Origin: an uncultured Granulicella sp.
GTDB lineage: Bacteria > Acidobacteriota > Terriglobia > Terriglobales > Acidobacteriaceae
NCBI GenBank assembly: GCA_903932155.1
Contig: CAIZFH010000232.1
Location: forward strand, 1-39,835
DNA length: 39,835 nt
Direction: 5' to 3'
The notes beneath the pieces are model-generated. The model was not told the origin of the DNA and ran no database searches. It was given only the letters and a program-made list of their open reading frames with translations. Positions 7,778 to 17,363 of this stretch are shown here, in pieces; within the stretch, counting starts at the first letter, position 1; each line of letters begins with the position of its first letter. A program made the position numbers and the translations under genes.

Positions 7778-9160
7778 ATGACGGTGACGCGCCGAAAGAT
7801 ACTAGCCACAACGGCGAAGGCTGCGGGCCTTGCAGCTGCGGAGCGACTTGGGCTGGCACAGTTCGTCCTGGCTCCCGAGCCGCAGCTTGAGTTTGCGCCG
7901 GTTCCACCGCCTGCAACCGCGGCGGCGAAGGCACTCTTCGCAGATGTCGGGACAGCAGCGTATATGGAACTGAACCACAAGCTGCGCATTGTGAACGCGG
8001 ACATTGTTGCCAATGGTTTGCGGCATCTTCCGGGCCTCGACGCAACCTTTTTGACCGGGTATCCGAAGAACGAGTTTTACGATTGGGACCTGTACTTCGA
8101 GAACCTGTACCTCTCGTACTACGGCGTTTGGCCGCTGTGCTTCACCAATCTGAAGGAGTTCCTCAACCGTGAACAGCCCGATGGCTACGTCAATCGAAGC
8201 CTGATCAATCGGCGCGATCGGCAGCACTTCAAGCCTTTCCTCGCCCAGTTGGTGGTGCTTGGGGCCAAGCAGAACAACGACGACTACGAGTGGCTGCGCG
8301 GTAACTATTACGATCGTCTTACGAAGTACGTTGCCAAGTGGTTCTCCTACGATGGCGACAAGAACGGCCTGCCGGTGTGGAACTCGGCTGACGCGGCGGG
8401 CACCGACAACCAATGGTCGCGTGCAGGCGCGCTGAGTTCGTTCGAGATTGAAGGCGTCGATCTGGCCAGCTACCTCATCCGCGAACTGCGGGCGATGGCG
8501 GTGATTGCGACGCATCTGGGGTTGAAGGCGGACTCCGTGGCGTTCAAGGCACATGGCGACGAGGTTGCCAAGCTGATCAATTCGGTCTTCTGGGACGAGA
8601 AGCAAGGCATGTACTTCGACCGCAACGAGAAGACCGGTCAGCGGGTGTATGTGAAGTCGGTGACCAACTTCATGCCGCTGTTTGCGGGGGCGGCAACGCC
8701 GGAGCGCGCGAGGCGAATGATTCAACAGCACCTGATGAATCCGGATGAGTTCTGGCTGAAGTACCCGGTCGCAAGCTATGCCAAGACGGAGCCGGACTAC
8801 TACCAGGGCTCCTACCACGAGTGCAACTGGCGAGGGCCGACGTGGGTGCCGACCAACTACATGATATTCCAGGGGCTGCGTGAATACGGTTATCACCAGG
8901 AGGCGCGGGAACTGGCGCGGCGTCTCTTCCACATGGCGGTTGTCTGGAACCCGATTCTGCGCGAATACTACAACGCGGAGAGTGGCGATGGGCTCGGCCA
9001 GACGCGCTTCTGGGGATTCACCGCGCTCTACTACGGAATGCTTTTGGAGTCCTACGCGGACTACGATGCTGCGAGCCTGGACAAGCCGCTGCGCCCGCTT
9101 ATGGCGCAGGAGCTAGGCGTCCAGTTCGCCGAACTGCCCAAGATGTGGCCGACGACGTAA
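7778..9160 (+). CDS. Tat-exported GH63-like (alpha/alpha)6 glycoside hydrolase, copy 2
   Basis: A GGAGCGAG ribosome site selects the ATG at 7778 over an upstream TTG at 7763. The Tat motif TRRKIL lies at residues 4-9. The protein is 460 residues and is collinear with the preceding gene, keeping YDWDLYFEN, WNSADAAGTDNQ, EGVDLASYLIRE and NWRGPTWVPTNY. Most substitutions fall in the signal region, in the ~250-290 loop region and at scattered surface-like sites. Only 26 nt separate it from copy 1, so the two are almost surely cotranscribed. At the DNA level, blocks of near identity alternate with diverged blocks, which suggests gene conversion after duplication. Either the copies differ in substrate detail, or the duplication raises dosage. 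Confidence 0.85.
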   Translation: MTVTRRKILATTAKAAGLAAAERLGLAQFVLAPEPQLEFAPVPPPATAAAKALFADVGTAAYMELNHKLRIVNADIVANGLRHLPGLDATFLTGYPKNEFYDWDLYFENLYLSYYGVWPLCFTNLKEFLNREQPDGYVNRSLINRRDRQHFKPFLAQLVVLGAKQNNDDYEWLRGNYYDRLTKYVAKWFSYDGDKNGLPVWNSADAAGTDNQWSRAGALSSFEIEGVDLASYLIRELRAMAVIATHLGLKADSVAFKAHGDEVAKLINSVFWDEKQGMYFDRNEKTGQRVYVKSVTNFMPLFAGAATPERARRMIQQHLMNPDEFWLKYPVASYAKTEPDYYQGSYHECNWRGPTWVPTNYMIFQGLREYGYHQEARELARRLFHMAVVWNPILREYYNAESGDGLGQTRFWGFTALYYGMLLESYADYDAASLDKPLRPLMAQELGVQFAELPKMWPTT

Positions 9161-9279
9161 ACTGTCTGAATGTTGCGGCAAGTCCCCTCTTCGTCAACAA
9201 CAACAGAGAGTTGCGGGCAGAGCTTGTGCGGAGAGGTTTTGCAATGCGATATTAGTGTGCATTCTTACGAGGTCATTCT

Positions 9280-11085
9280 GTGGTGCGGTCTCAATCGATC
9301 GGTCTATTGCTCTCTCTCGCTCTGGCGATTCCAGCCGCCAGCCAGCTTTCTGCCCAGACTCCTAACCCGAATCCAGTATTGAGTCCAGCCGGGACTCGCC
9401 CGCCGGGTCGTGGACAGGGGCCTGCTGCCCAACCTGGTTTGCCCAATCCGGAGCGCAACGCGGGCGGGCGTCCCATCCACAATGAAGCCGATCGCGCTGC
9501 GCGGTGGAAGGTGGTTGCGATGCCCTACTCGCGCGCCGGACTGACGGCTGCCGAGCAGCAGATGATCGCCAAGCTGGCCGACGCATGCCATCTGATGGAC
9601 GAGATCTATCTGCGCCAGAGCGATCTGGGTGGGTGGGCTCTGTACCACGCAACGTCTAACGCCGATATGGCCCGCCTGTACTCGATCAATGGCAGCCGAT
9701 GGGACCTGGCCGACCGCAACACTCCTGTCATCGGAGAAGAGCCGCTGGTACCGGGCCATGAGCTATATCCGTTCGGGACCACCAGCGCTGTGATCGAGAA
9801 GTACGCCGCGGCGCATCCAGAGCAGAAAGCCGCTCTATATAGCCCGTGGACGGTGGTCCGCTCCGCGCCGCTGGACCTGGACCCCACGCAGAGCCCTCCA
9901 GTGGCAAGCGTAGCCGACCATCTTTACACCTATCCCTATCACGAGGCCTATGCGGAGTGGGTGAAGCCGATGGTCGCCGATCTGCGTGCGGCGGCGAAAC
10001 TCTCGCCCGATCTGGCATTCGCGCACTATCTTAACCTGCGGGCGGATGCGTTGCTGAGCGACGATTACTATGCCAGCGACGTTGCCTGGCTGGATTTGAA
10101 GAACCCGAAGATCGATCTGATCTTTGCGCCGTATGAGACGTACCTGGATGGCGTTCTCGGGGTGAAGACTTCGTACGGCGGGGCGATCCTGGTCCGCAAC
10201 GAGGCGGAGAGCCGCAAGCTGGCAATGTATCAACAGCACGAAGCAGCCATGCAGCAGGCACTGCCGATTCCCGCGGAGGACAGGCCCTCCAAGGAGGGGC
10301 AGGCGACCCCGATGGAGGTCGTCGACGCTCCGCTACGCGCAGGCGACCTGCACTATGGATACCAGGCGGTGGCGGACAATCTGCCCAACGACCCGCGCAT
10401 CCATGCGGAGAAGGGATCGAAGAAGATATTCTTCAAGAACTTCATGGACGCGCGTGTTGAATATGTGGTTCTGCCGGTCGCACAAAAGATGTTGACCGCA
10501 GCGCAGATCAAGGACGTGAGCGGCGAGGGCTATCTGACTGGCGTGATCCTGCATGAAATTTCCCACGGTTTGGGGCCTGCATATGCCCAGGTGAACGGGA
10601 AACAGGTTGCAATCAACGAAGCGATTGGCCCGGCATACAGCGGGTTGGAAGAAGCCAAGGCAGATGTAACCGGTATCTACCTTGCCAAATGGCTGGTGGA
10701 CCAGAAGCTGCTGCCGCAGAGTGAACTGAATGGCATCTATGCTTCGTATGTTGCGGGAGTCTTTCGTACGCTGCGCTTCGGCACGGCGGAGGCCCACGGT
10801 CGCGCGGAGCTGATGGAGTTCAATGTTCTGCTGGAACACGGCGCGCTTGCGATGGGCGGCGATGGCAAGTACAGCATCGATTATGGGGCAATGCCTGCGG
10901 CGGTGGCATCGCTTGCGCAGCAATTGCTCACGTTCGAGGCCCACGGCGACCACGCCGGGGTTGAAGCCTGGTTCGCCAAGTACGATGTCATGCCGACGGC
11001 GCTGACCCAGGCTCTCGCATCCACCCGGGAGATTCCCGTCGACATTACACCCGAATTCGAACTCGCCCACGGGGTGCGCCCATGA
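9280..11085 (+). CDS. M49 (dipeptidyl-peptidase III-like) zinc peptidase, secreted
   Basis: The start is GTG at 9280 (a second GTG follows at 9283), with GAGG about 7 nt upstream. A signal peptide (LLLSLALAIPAAS) spans about residues 8-26, followed by a Pro/Gly/Asn-rich linker. The zinc site is HEISH at 425-429 with the second motif EEAKAD at 457-462, matching the two-motif plan of peptidase family M49. The first motif has the HExxH pentapeptide spacing rather than the HExxGH hexapeptide of classical DPP III. DPP III-like domains with this shorter motif are known in NUDIX-linked relatives. M49 enzymes cut dipeptides from the N-termini of short peptides. Export is unusual for the classical enzymes, which are cytosolic. 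It overlaps the next gene by 4 nt, so it is coupled to a carbohydrate-type protein. Confidence 0.82.
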   Translation: MVRSQSIGLLLSLALAIPAASQLSAQTPNPNPVLSPAGTRPPGRGQGPAAQPGLPNPERNAGGRPIHNEADRAARWKVVAMPYSRAGLTAAEQQMIAKLADACHLMDEIYLRQSDLGGWALYHATSNADMARLYSINGSRWDLADRNTPVIGEEPLVPGHELYPFGTTSAVIEKYAAAHPEQKAALYSPWTVVRSAPLDLDPTQSPPVASVADHLYTYPYHEAYAEWVKPMVADLRAAAKLSPDLAFAHYLNLRADALLSDDYYASDVAWLDLKNPKIDLIFAPYETYLDGVLGVKTSYGGAILVRNEAESRKLAMYQQHEAAMQQALPIPAEDRPSKEGQATPMEVVDAPLRAGDLHYGYQAVADNLPNDPRIHAEKGSKKIFFKNFMDARVEYVVLPVAQKMLTAAQIKDVSGEGYLTGVILHEISHGLGPAYAQVNGKQVAINEAIGPAYSGLEEAKADVTGIYLAKWLVDQKLLPQSELNGIYASYVAGVFRTLRFGTAEAHGRAELMEFNVLLEHGALAMGGDGKYSIDYGAMPAAVASLAQQLLTFEAHGDHAGVEAWFAKYDVMPTALTQALASTREIPVDITPEFELAHGVRP

Positions 11086-12860
11086 AATTTATTCTCGTTC
11101 GTCTGCTCACTGTCTCTATCGCCTTCGCGGCCCTTCCAGCTTCCGGCCAGCAGAAGCTCACGCTGCACCACCATGACGCTACGCGCCAGGCGCCAGGAAC
11201 CATCGTGGTGCCGGCATCGGATTTCTTCACTGATTTTCCCGCAGGCGATAGCAGCGGCGGCGGCCGGCGTGGCGAGGCTACTGCGTGGGAGTTCAACAGC
11301 AACTCGCTGACCCTGGGGGTTGCCGGGGATGTCACTGCGAAGATACCGGTGAAGGAAGGCGGCACCTACCACCTGTTTGTGCGCGGCAGCGGCACGCCCA
11401 CCAGCGCTTTCCACGTTGCTATCGACGGCAAACTGGATCCGGCTGCCTTTGGCCAAGGCGCGATGCAGTTGCAACGCGGGGGCGACTTCACGCTGAAGCC
11501 GGGAACGGTGGAGATCAAGCTCACATCGATCCAGCCTCGGCCGGTATTCAACGTGCTTGTGCTGACCAAGAATGCAAACTTCAAGGAAGACAACCTGAAG
11601 CCGCTGGAGTTGCCGGCCGAGGTAAAGCTGCTGCACGAGTACACGATCGCTCCCTCCAACATCGTCAAGTTCGGGGATGTTGATGGCTCGGGCAAATACG
11701 CCATTGTGGACATATTGAACAACTACTCCACCATCGTGTATGCCAACGATGGCCATATGCTGTGGCGCTGGGATGCTCCGCCTACGACGCAGGGCGACCC
11801 GCGAGGCAATGAGGCGGCTGGAGTTCTGTGGGACTTTCATCACACAGGCAAAGATGAACTGGCGCACTGGCGCGAAACCCCCGACGGCAAGGAATTGCTG
11901 GTGCTGGCGGATGGTCTGACCGGTAAAGTGATCAAGCAGGTTCCGTGGCCTGCGCCTGCGTTGCCGCATGTGGACAACAACTACCGTATGGCGGTGGCAA
12001 AGTTCCACAAGGAATCGGATGGGCCGGACACGCTGCTGGTGTTTGTGGATACGGGCGGCTACATCTCGCTGACTGCGTATGACAAGGACCTCAATCAGCT
12101 ATGGCAGCACGCCGAGCACCGCTTGAAGGATTACTTCGGCCACTACATCTATCCCTACGACGTCAACGGCGACGGCATCGATGAGGTGATGATCAGCCAT
12201 ATTTGCCTGGACGCGAATGGCAAGGAGATATGGAACGACGCCAAGTACTTCGAGGACAACCACGACCACATGGACGCGATGGAGTTCTTCGACATGAACG
12301 GCGACGGCAAGCCGGAGCTGCTGATCGGCCAGTCGGATATGGGGACCATGGAGTACAACGCGCAGAACGGAAAGATCCTGTGGCAGAATAACTCCGACCA
12401 CTCGCAACAGGTGACAGCAGGTTACATCCTGAGCGACTCCAAGACGCCACAGGTGGTCACCAATGGCCGGACCTACACCAACGGCCTGAGCGCGCAGCTT
12501 TACTGGTTCGACAATCAAGGCAGGTTGCTGGAAAAGTGGCCTGCGCAGCCGCTGGGAGGCAACCCCAACTTTGTGCGCGGCGACTGGTACGGCACGGGCA
12601 AGCGGACCTATTTCTGGTACCGCTTCAAGCTTGAACCGGATGGCAACGCCACGCTGTTCTTCAAGGGCGAGGCATACCACATGTTCGACTTCGAGCACAC
12701 GGGAGCGGACCAGGTGATTACGCTGGAGGGTGGCGGCGGAGGCCCTGGCGGGGGTGGAACGCAAACCATGCGGGTCTACGGCTACTCCGGCATCACCCCG
12801 CACCCGAAGCCGTGCAACGCCGAGTGCCGCAAACTCATCGCCAACCACACGCATTACTAG
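11082..12860 (+). CDS. Secreted PL11-like / FG-GAP calcium beta-propeller protein
   Basis: The ATG overlaps the previous stop (ATGA), which implies translational coupling. Residues 1-23 are a signal peptide ending SGQ. Residues about 30-165 form a carbohydrate-binding-like beta domain. From about residue 195 there are repeated calcium-loop motifs: DVDGSGKYAI (~199), DVNGDGIDEV (~359) and DMNGDGKPEL (~405), with ICLDANGKEIW and YNAQNGKILW blades. This pattern is that of the eight-bladed propeller of family PL11 rhamnogalacturonan lyases and of FG-GAP proteins. A Gly-rich loop lies near residue 550. The role is inferred as binding or cleavage of a pectin-type polymer in the periplasm or outside the cell. 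Catalytic residues could not be confirmed, so a non-enzymatic propeller is possible. Confidence 0.8.
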   Translation: MKFILVRLLTVSIAFAALPASGQQKLTLHHHDATRQAPGTIVVPASDFFTDFPAGDSSGGGRRGEATAWEFNSNSLTLGVAGDVTAKIPVKEGGTYHLFVRGSGTPTSAFHVAIDGKLDPAAFGQGAMQLQRGGDFTLKPGTVEIKLTSIQPRPVFNVLVLTKNANFKEDNLKPLELPAEVKLLHEYTIAPSNIVKFGDVDGSGKYAIVDILNNYSTIVYANDGHMLWRWDAPPTTQGDPRGNEAAGVLWDFHHTGKDELAHWRETPDGKELLVLADGLTGKVIKQVPWPAPALPHVDNNYRMAVAKFHKESDGPDTLLVFVDTGGYISLTAYDKDLNQLWQHAEHRLKDYFGHYIYPYDVNGDGIDEVMISHICLDANGKEIWNDAKYFEDNHDHMDAMEFFDMNGDGKPELLIGQSDMGTMEYNAQNGKILWQNNSDHSQQVTAGYILSDSKTPQVVTNGRTYTNGLSAQLYWFDNQGRLLEKWPAQPLGGNPNFVRGDWYGTGKRTYFWYRFKLEPDGNATLFFKGEAYHMFDFEHTGADQVITLEGGGGGPGGGGTQTMRVYGYSGITPHPKPCNAECRKLIANHTHY

Positions 12861-12953
12861 GGAACGTCTAACAAAGATGGGCTCGAAGTCCACGTCGGGA
12901 AAGCTGCCCTGGAATAGAAGGGCAGCCCACTCGCTTAACTACATCGAGGCATT

Positions 12954-15929
12954 ATGCCCAGTTCTACTCGTCTCTCCCGCCGCAGGTTTCTCGCTCTGAG
13001 CGGCGCGGCCGCGGCCCAGGCCGCAGTTCCGGTATCGAAGCTCTATGCTGTTACAACGCCTTCCACTCCGGCGCGTGCCGGAACCCAATCGCTGGCAGGG
13101 CAGTGGCGCTTTTCGCTCGACCGCGCGGATCGCGGCGTGAAGGATAGCTGGTTCTCGCGCGAGTTACCAGAAACGGCCCGTATCTCTCTGCCCGGAATCC
13201 TTCAGACGCAGGGTTATGGCGACGAGATTACCGCTGAGACGCAGTTTGTTGCAGCGCTGCCCCGCGATATGGCCTGGTACAAGCTGCCGCAGTACGCTGC
13301 CTACACCAAGCCGGGTCATGTGGAGGTGCCTTATCTATCGCAGCCAGTGAAACACTATCTGGGCGTGGCGTGGTATCAGCGCGAGATCGAGGTTCCGGCA
13401 ACCTGGCACGGTAAGCGGGTCAGCCTCACGTTGGAGCGCACACGCTGGCAGACCAACGTCTACCTGGACGAGAAAGAGATTGGAAGTTGCCACTCACTGG
13501 TTGCGCCGCACGAGTTCGACCTCGGCGTACTCGCGCCGGGTAGCCACAGGCTCTCCATCCGCATCGACAACCGCATGATTCTTGTGTATCGGCCCGACGG
13601 CCACTCGGTCTCGGACGGCGAAGGCGGTACGTGGAACGGCATTGTGGGCAGGATTGAGCTTGCCGCGACCAGTCCGGTGTGGATCGATGACGCGCAGGTA
13701 TTTCCGAACGTAGTCGACAAGACGGCGCAGATCAAGGTGCGCATCGGCAATGCGACTGGTAACGCGGGTTCGGGCACACTCACGGTTGGCACTACTACCG
13801 CTCCGGTGAATTGGGACGCAACCGGCGGGGCCGCAACGATTGATGTGCCGCTTCCCAAAGCTGTGCCGTGGAGTGAGTTCACGCCCGTGTTGCAGCACCT
13901 GACGCTGAAGCTCAGCGGGCCTTCGGCAGACGACCGTCGCGATCTCACCTTCGGCCTGCGTGAGATCAAAGCAGACGGCAAGCATATTCTGCTGAACGGT
14001 GAGCTTTTCAACTTCCGCGCCACGCACGATGGCGGCGGCTTCCCGCTGACCGGCTACCCTGCTACAGACGTTGCAACATGGAAGCGCATTATTGGGATCT
14101 GCAAGACCTGGGGCCTAAATGGCATGCGTTTCCACTCCTGGTGTCCGCCGGAGGCTGCATTCACGGCTGCGGACGAACTGGGCTTCTACCTGCAGCCGGA
14201 GTGTGGCATGTGGAACTCCTTCGACACGGATGGAAAGATGCTTGCGGTGCTCAACGACGAGACCGCGCGCCTGCTGAAGGCGTACGGCAACCATCCGTCG
14301 CTGGTGTTGTTGAATGCGACGAACGAGCCTGCCGGACACTATCCGGAGCAGCTTCCGACCTGGGACAAGAAGTGGCACGATGCCGATCCGCGGCGGCTGT
14401 ACTCTGACGGCACTGGCCGTTTCGCGCCGCCGCCCGGAGGCGCTGGTACGCCCTACGCAGCGGACTTCCTGGTCACTCCGGGAGCGCGTGGTCCGCGTGG
14501 CTGGTTCGGCGCCGACTACGAGAGCACACTGCAGACGATGCTGCGCGGGGCTGCGATCCCATGCGTTGGGCACGAGGTTGGACAGTGGTGCGCGTACCCG
14601 GACTTCGACGTCATCCGGAAGTTCAGTGGCCCGGCAACCACCTTTGCCGGTGCTCCGGAACCGGTAAAAGTGCCGTACATGATTCCCGGCAACTACCGGA
14701 TCTGGCGCGACTCCGCGTCTGAGCATCACCTGCTGGCGAAGAACAAGGAGATGGCGCACGCCTCCGGCCGCTTTCAGGTTGCCTGCTACAAGGAGGAGAT
14801 CGAGGCCAGCCTACGCACACCAAGCTACAGCGGATACGAACTGCTTGATCTTCACGACTACCTGGGGCAGGGCGGCGCGCTGATGGGTCTGCTCGATGCC
14901 TTCTGGGAGCCGAAGAGTTATGTTGGGCCAGCCGAGTTCCGGCAGTATTGCAACACTACAGTTCCTCTGGCTCGGCTGAAGGACCGGGTATACACCACGG
15001 CGGACACAATGAAGGCCGATGTGGAAGTCGCGCACTTCGGGTCTGCGCCGCTGGCCAGCGTAAGGCCGCAGTGGCAGATCGTCAGTGACGCCGGGAAGAT
15101 CGTTGTCAGTGGCAGTTGGCCCGCGCGCGCTGTGCCTCGCGGCAAGAACATCGCGCTCGGCAGCATCTCTGCCGACCTCTCCAAACTGCCTGCTCCAGCG
15201 CGATACAAGCTGGTGGTTGAGCTGCATGGAGCGGCCATCTTCCGCAACGAATGGAACTTCTGGCTCTATCCGTCGAAGGTCGATGTGCCGGTTTCATCGG
15301 GCGTGCTGGTTGCAACCTCATGGCCGGAGGCAGAGGCTCGGCTGGCTGCTGGCGGCAAGGTCCTCTTTCTGCCAAAAGCAGCCGATCTTGACTCCAGCAA
15401 TCCCAAGCTCTCCACCGTGCCGATCTTCTGGAACCATCTGATGAATCCCAACGGGACGACGTTCGTTGGGCAGTGGAATGATGCGAAGCACCCAGCACTG
15501 GCGGGCTTCCCAACGGCGGCGAACTGCGACTGGCAGTGGATCGATCTGGCCGGCGATGCCCGCGCCTTGAACCTGGATACGCTGCCAGCGGCGCTACAAC
15601 CCATCGTCCAGTCCATTGACGACTGGAACCGCAACTGGAAGCTCGGGCTGCTCTACGAGTGCAGTGTTGGTCCCGGCAAACTGATAGTGTGCAGCATCGA
15701 TCTGAACGCTGCGCGCGTGGGTGCGCCTACATTGCGCCGATCCATCCTGGATTACATGGCGGGTCCGCGCTTTCTGCCGACGGTTGCGATTGCTGCCTCC
15801 GACCTGCGCAAGCAGTGGGTGAGCCAGCGTCCGGGCTATGTCGATCCCGGTGCCAACCAGCCTGTACAGCCGTCGTCGCCCGACCTGGTCGATCCGGGGC
15901 AGATACGCCGCACGCCTCCCACGCAGTGA
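12954..15929 (+). CDS. Tat-exported glycoside hydrolase family 2 enzyme
   Basis: The ATG at 12954 has GAGG 5 nt upstream. The Tat motif SRRRFL is at residues 7-12, followed by an Ala-rich core. The 991 residues show GH2 order: a sugar-binding jelly-roll (about 45-240, with VAWYQREIEVPATW and NVYLDEKEIGS), an Ig-like domain, then the TIM barrel from about 340 (ILLNGELFNFRATHDGG). The acid/base is Glu at about 458 in NATNEP, and the nucleophile is probably the Glu at about 540 in GHEVGQW. C-terminal beta domains follow, with a Pro-rich tail. GH2 members act on beta-galactosides, beta-glucuronides or beta-mannosides, and the HE(I/V)GQW type is frequent in pectin and hemicellulose loci. It lies 93 nt after the propeller gene and probably closes that operon. 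Substrate unknown. Confidence 0.88.
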   Translation: MPSSTRLSRRRFLALSGAAAAQAAVPVSKLYAVTTPSTPARAGTQSLAGQWRFSLDRADRGVKDSWFSRELPETARISLPGILQTQGYGDEITAETQFVAALPRDMAWYKLPQYAAYTKPGHVEVPYLSQPVKHYLGVAWYQREIEVPATWHGKRVSLTLERTRWQTNVYLDEKEIGSCHSLVAPHEFDLGVLAPGSHRLSIRIDNRMILVYRPDGHSVSDGEGGTWNGIVGRIELAATSPVWIDDAQVFPNVVDKTAQIKVRIGNATGNAGSGTLTVGTTTAPVNWDATGGAATIDVPLPKAVPWSEFTPVLQHLTLKLSGPSADDRRDLTFGLREIKADGKHILLNGELFNFRATHDGGGFPLTGYPATDVATWKRIIGICKTWGLNGMRFHSWCPPEAAFTAADELGFYLQPECGMWNSFDTDGKMLAVLNDETARLLKAYGNHPSLVLLNATNEPAGHYPEQLPTWDKKWHDADPRRLYSDGTGRFAPPPGGAGTPYAADFLVTPGARGPRGWFGADYESTLQTMLRGAAIPCVGHEVGQWCAYPDFDVIRKFSGPATTFAGAPEPVKVPYMIPGNYRIWRDSASEHHLLAKNKEMAHASGRFQVACYKEEIEASLRTPSYSGYELLDLHDYLGQGGALMGLLDAFWEPKSYVGPAEFRQYCNTTVPLARLKDRVYTTADTMKADVEVAHFGSAPLASVRPQWQIVSDAGKIVVSGSWPARAVPRGKNIALGSISADLSKLPAPARYKLVVELHGAAIFRNEWNFWLYPSKVDVPVSSGVLVATSWPEAEARLAAGGKVLFLPKAADLDSSNPKLSTVPIFWNHLMNPNGTTFVGQWNDAKHPALAGFPTAANCDWQWIDLAGDARALNLDTLPAALQPIVQSIDDWNRNWKLGLLYECSVGPGKLIVCSIDLNAARVGAPTLRRSILDYMAGPRFLPTVAIAASDLRKQWVSQRPGYVDPGANQPVQPSSPDLVDPGQIRRTPPTQ

Positions 15930-16001
15930 TTCAGGCAAGGATAATGCTCGGGGAATGAGAGCCCCTCCATCCCGCTTGTGTGCAGGTTGTATCCTGTAGC
16001 C

Positions 16002-17363
16002 ATGTCGCACTCTGCAGTTGATCCGCATGCAGCAACGACCGCGACTCCCGCGTTCGAGTCGTGGGGCAGGTATCCGAAGTACGACGCAAAGATCGTTCCC
16101 CTGAACTGGCAGAGTGATTTTCCCGGTGTGATGGCCGGGCTGCGCGGCGGTGCCTTGCCGGTGGGACTGGGCCGCAGTTATGGAGATGTCTGCCTGCTGA
16201 ATCACGGCAATCTGCTGCAGACGACCGGCATGGATCGCCTGCTCGACTTCGACTCCGAGACAGGAGTTCTGACCGCAGAGGCTGGCGTGTCGCTGGCCAA
16301 AGTGCTGGACTTCGCGGTGCCGCGCGGCTATTTTCTGCCGGTCACTCCGGGGACGAAGTATGTCACGCTGGGCGGAGCGATTGCCAACGACATCCACGGC
16401 AAGAACCACGAGGCCGCCGGATCGTTTGGCAACCACATTCCAAGCTTCGAGCTGGTGCGCTCCGACGGAAGCCGGAGGCTCTGCTCGCCGACCGAGAACT
16501 CCGAGTGGTACACCGCGACGATCGGCGGAATGGGACTGACCGGCGTCATCACGTGGGCACAGTTGCGGCTGCGACCGATCTTATCGCGCAAGATCGACTA
16601 CAAGGGAATCCAGTTTCACGGCATCGACGAGTTTCTTGACCTGAAGCAGCGATTCCCGAACATGGAGTACACCGTGAGCTGGGTGGATTGCGCCTCGACC
16701 GGCAGGAACTTTGCGCGCGGCATCTTCATGCTGGGCGAGCACAGCAAGGAACCGGGAGAGCTGAAGCCATCGCCGGAGCCAAAGCTGGTCTTCCCCTTTG
16801 ACATGCCGGGCTTTGCGCTGAACCATACCACGGTGAGCCTCTTCAACTCGATCTTCTTCCACAAACAGAGAAAGCCGCATGTGAGGAAGGTGCTGGACTA
16901 TGAGCCGTTCTTCTATCCGCTGGACGCGGTGCTGCACTGGAATCGGATGTACGGCAAGCGCGGGCTGGTGCAGTTCCAGTACGCGATTCCGTGGCAGCAC
17001 GCGAAGGAAGGAACGATTGCTATTCTGCGCGAGATAGCGAAGTCCGGGCTGGCCAGCTTCCTTGCGGTGCTGAAGGCGTTCGGAGAGATCCCATCGCTGG
17101 GGATGATGAGCTTTCCCCAGGCCGGGATTATGCTGGCGCTGGACTTTCCCATCAAACCCGATCTGACCTTTCCGCTACTGCAACGCCTGGGCGAGATGAC
17201 ACGGGAGTTCGGCGGACGGCTGTATCCCGCCAAAGACGCAGCGATGACTCCGGCGCAGTTCCAGGCCTTCTATCCGCAGTGGGAGAAGTTTACGAAGTTT
17301 CGCGATCCGAGGTTGAACTCCAGCTTCTGGGAGCGCGTTACGGGAGGAGAATCGATCCTATGA
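16002..17363 (+). CDS. dprE1: DprE1-like FAD-dependent decaprenylphosphoryl-ribose oxidase
   Basis: In mycobacteria DprE1 oxidises decaprenylphosphoryl-beta-D-ribose to the 2-keto intermediate, and DprE2 then reduces it to the arabinose epimer, a lipid-linked sugar donor. Here 453 residues carry the FAD-type PP-loop LGRSYGD, the block TPGTKYVTLGGAIANDIHGKN followed by AAGSFGNHI, and a GMGLTGVI segment. All of these are close to the DprE1 pattern. ATG at 16002 is chosen over a GTG at 15978 because the conserved WGRYPKY region follows; the ribosome site is weak. The stop overlaps the DprE2-like start by 4 nt. In this organism the product may be an arabinosyl or other epimerised polyprenyl sugar for the envelope. 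The family is certain; the exact sugar is inferred. Confidence 0.88.
   Translation: MSHSAVDPHAATTATPAFESWGRYPKYDAKIVPLNWQSDFPGVMAGLRGGALPVGLGRSYGDVCLLNHGNLLQTTGMDRLLDFDSETGVLTAEAGVSLAKVLDFAVPRGYFLPVTPGTKYVTLGGAIANDIHGKNHEAAGSFGNHIPSFELVRSDGSRRLCSPTENSEWYTATIGGMGLTGVITWAQLRLRPILSRKIDYKGIQFHGIDEFLDLKQRFPNMEYTVSWVDCASTGRNFARGIFMLGEHSKEPGELKPSPEPKLVFPFDMPGFALNHTTVSLFNSIFFHKQRKPHVRKVLDYEPFFYPLDAVLHWNRMYGKRGLVQFQYAIPWQHAKEGTIAILREIAKSGLASFLAVLKAFGEIPSLGMMSFPQAGIMLALDFPIKPDLTFPLLQRLGEMTREFGGRLYPAKDAAMTPAQFQAFYPQWEKFTKFRDPRLNSSFWERVTGGESIL

Noticed and set aside
7802-8932. Minus-strand frame of 376 codons
   Set aside because: Shadow of the second GH63-like gene; the composition is dominated by Val/His/Leu/Arg, and no ribosome site or family is seen.
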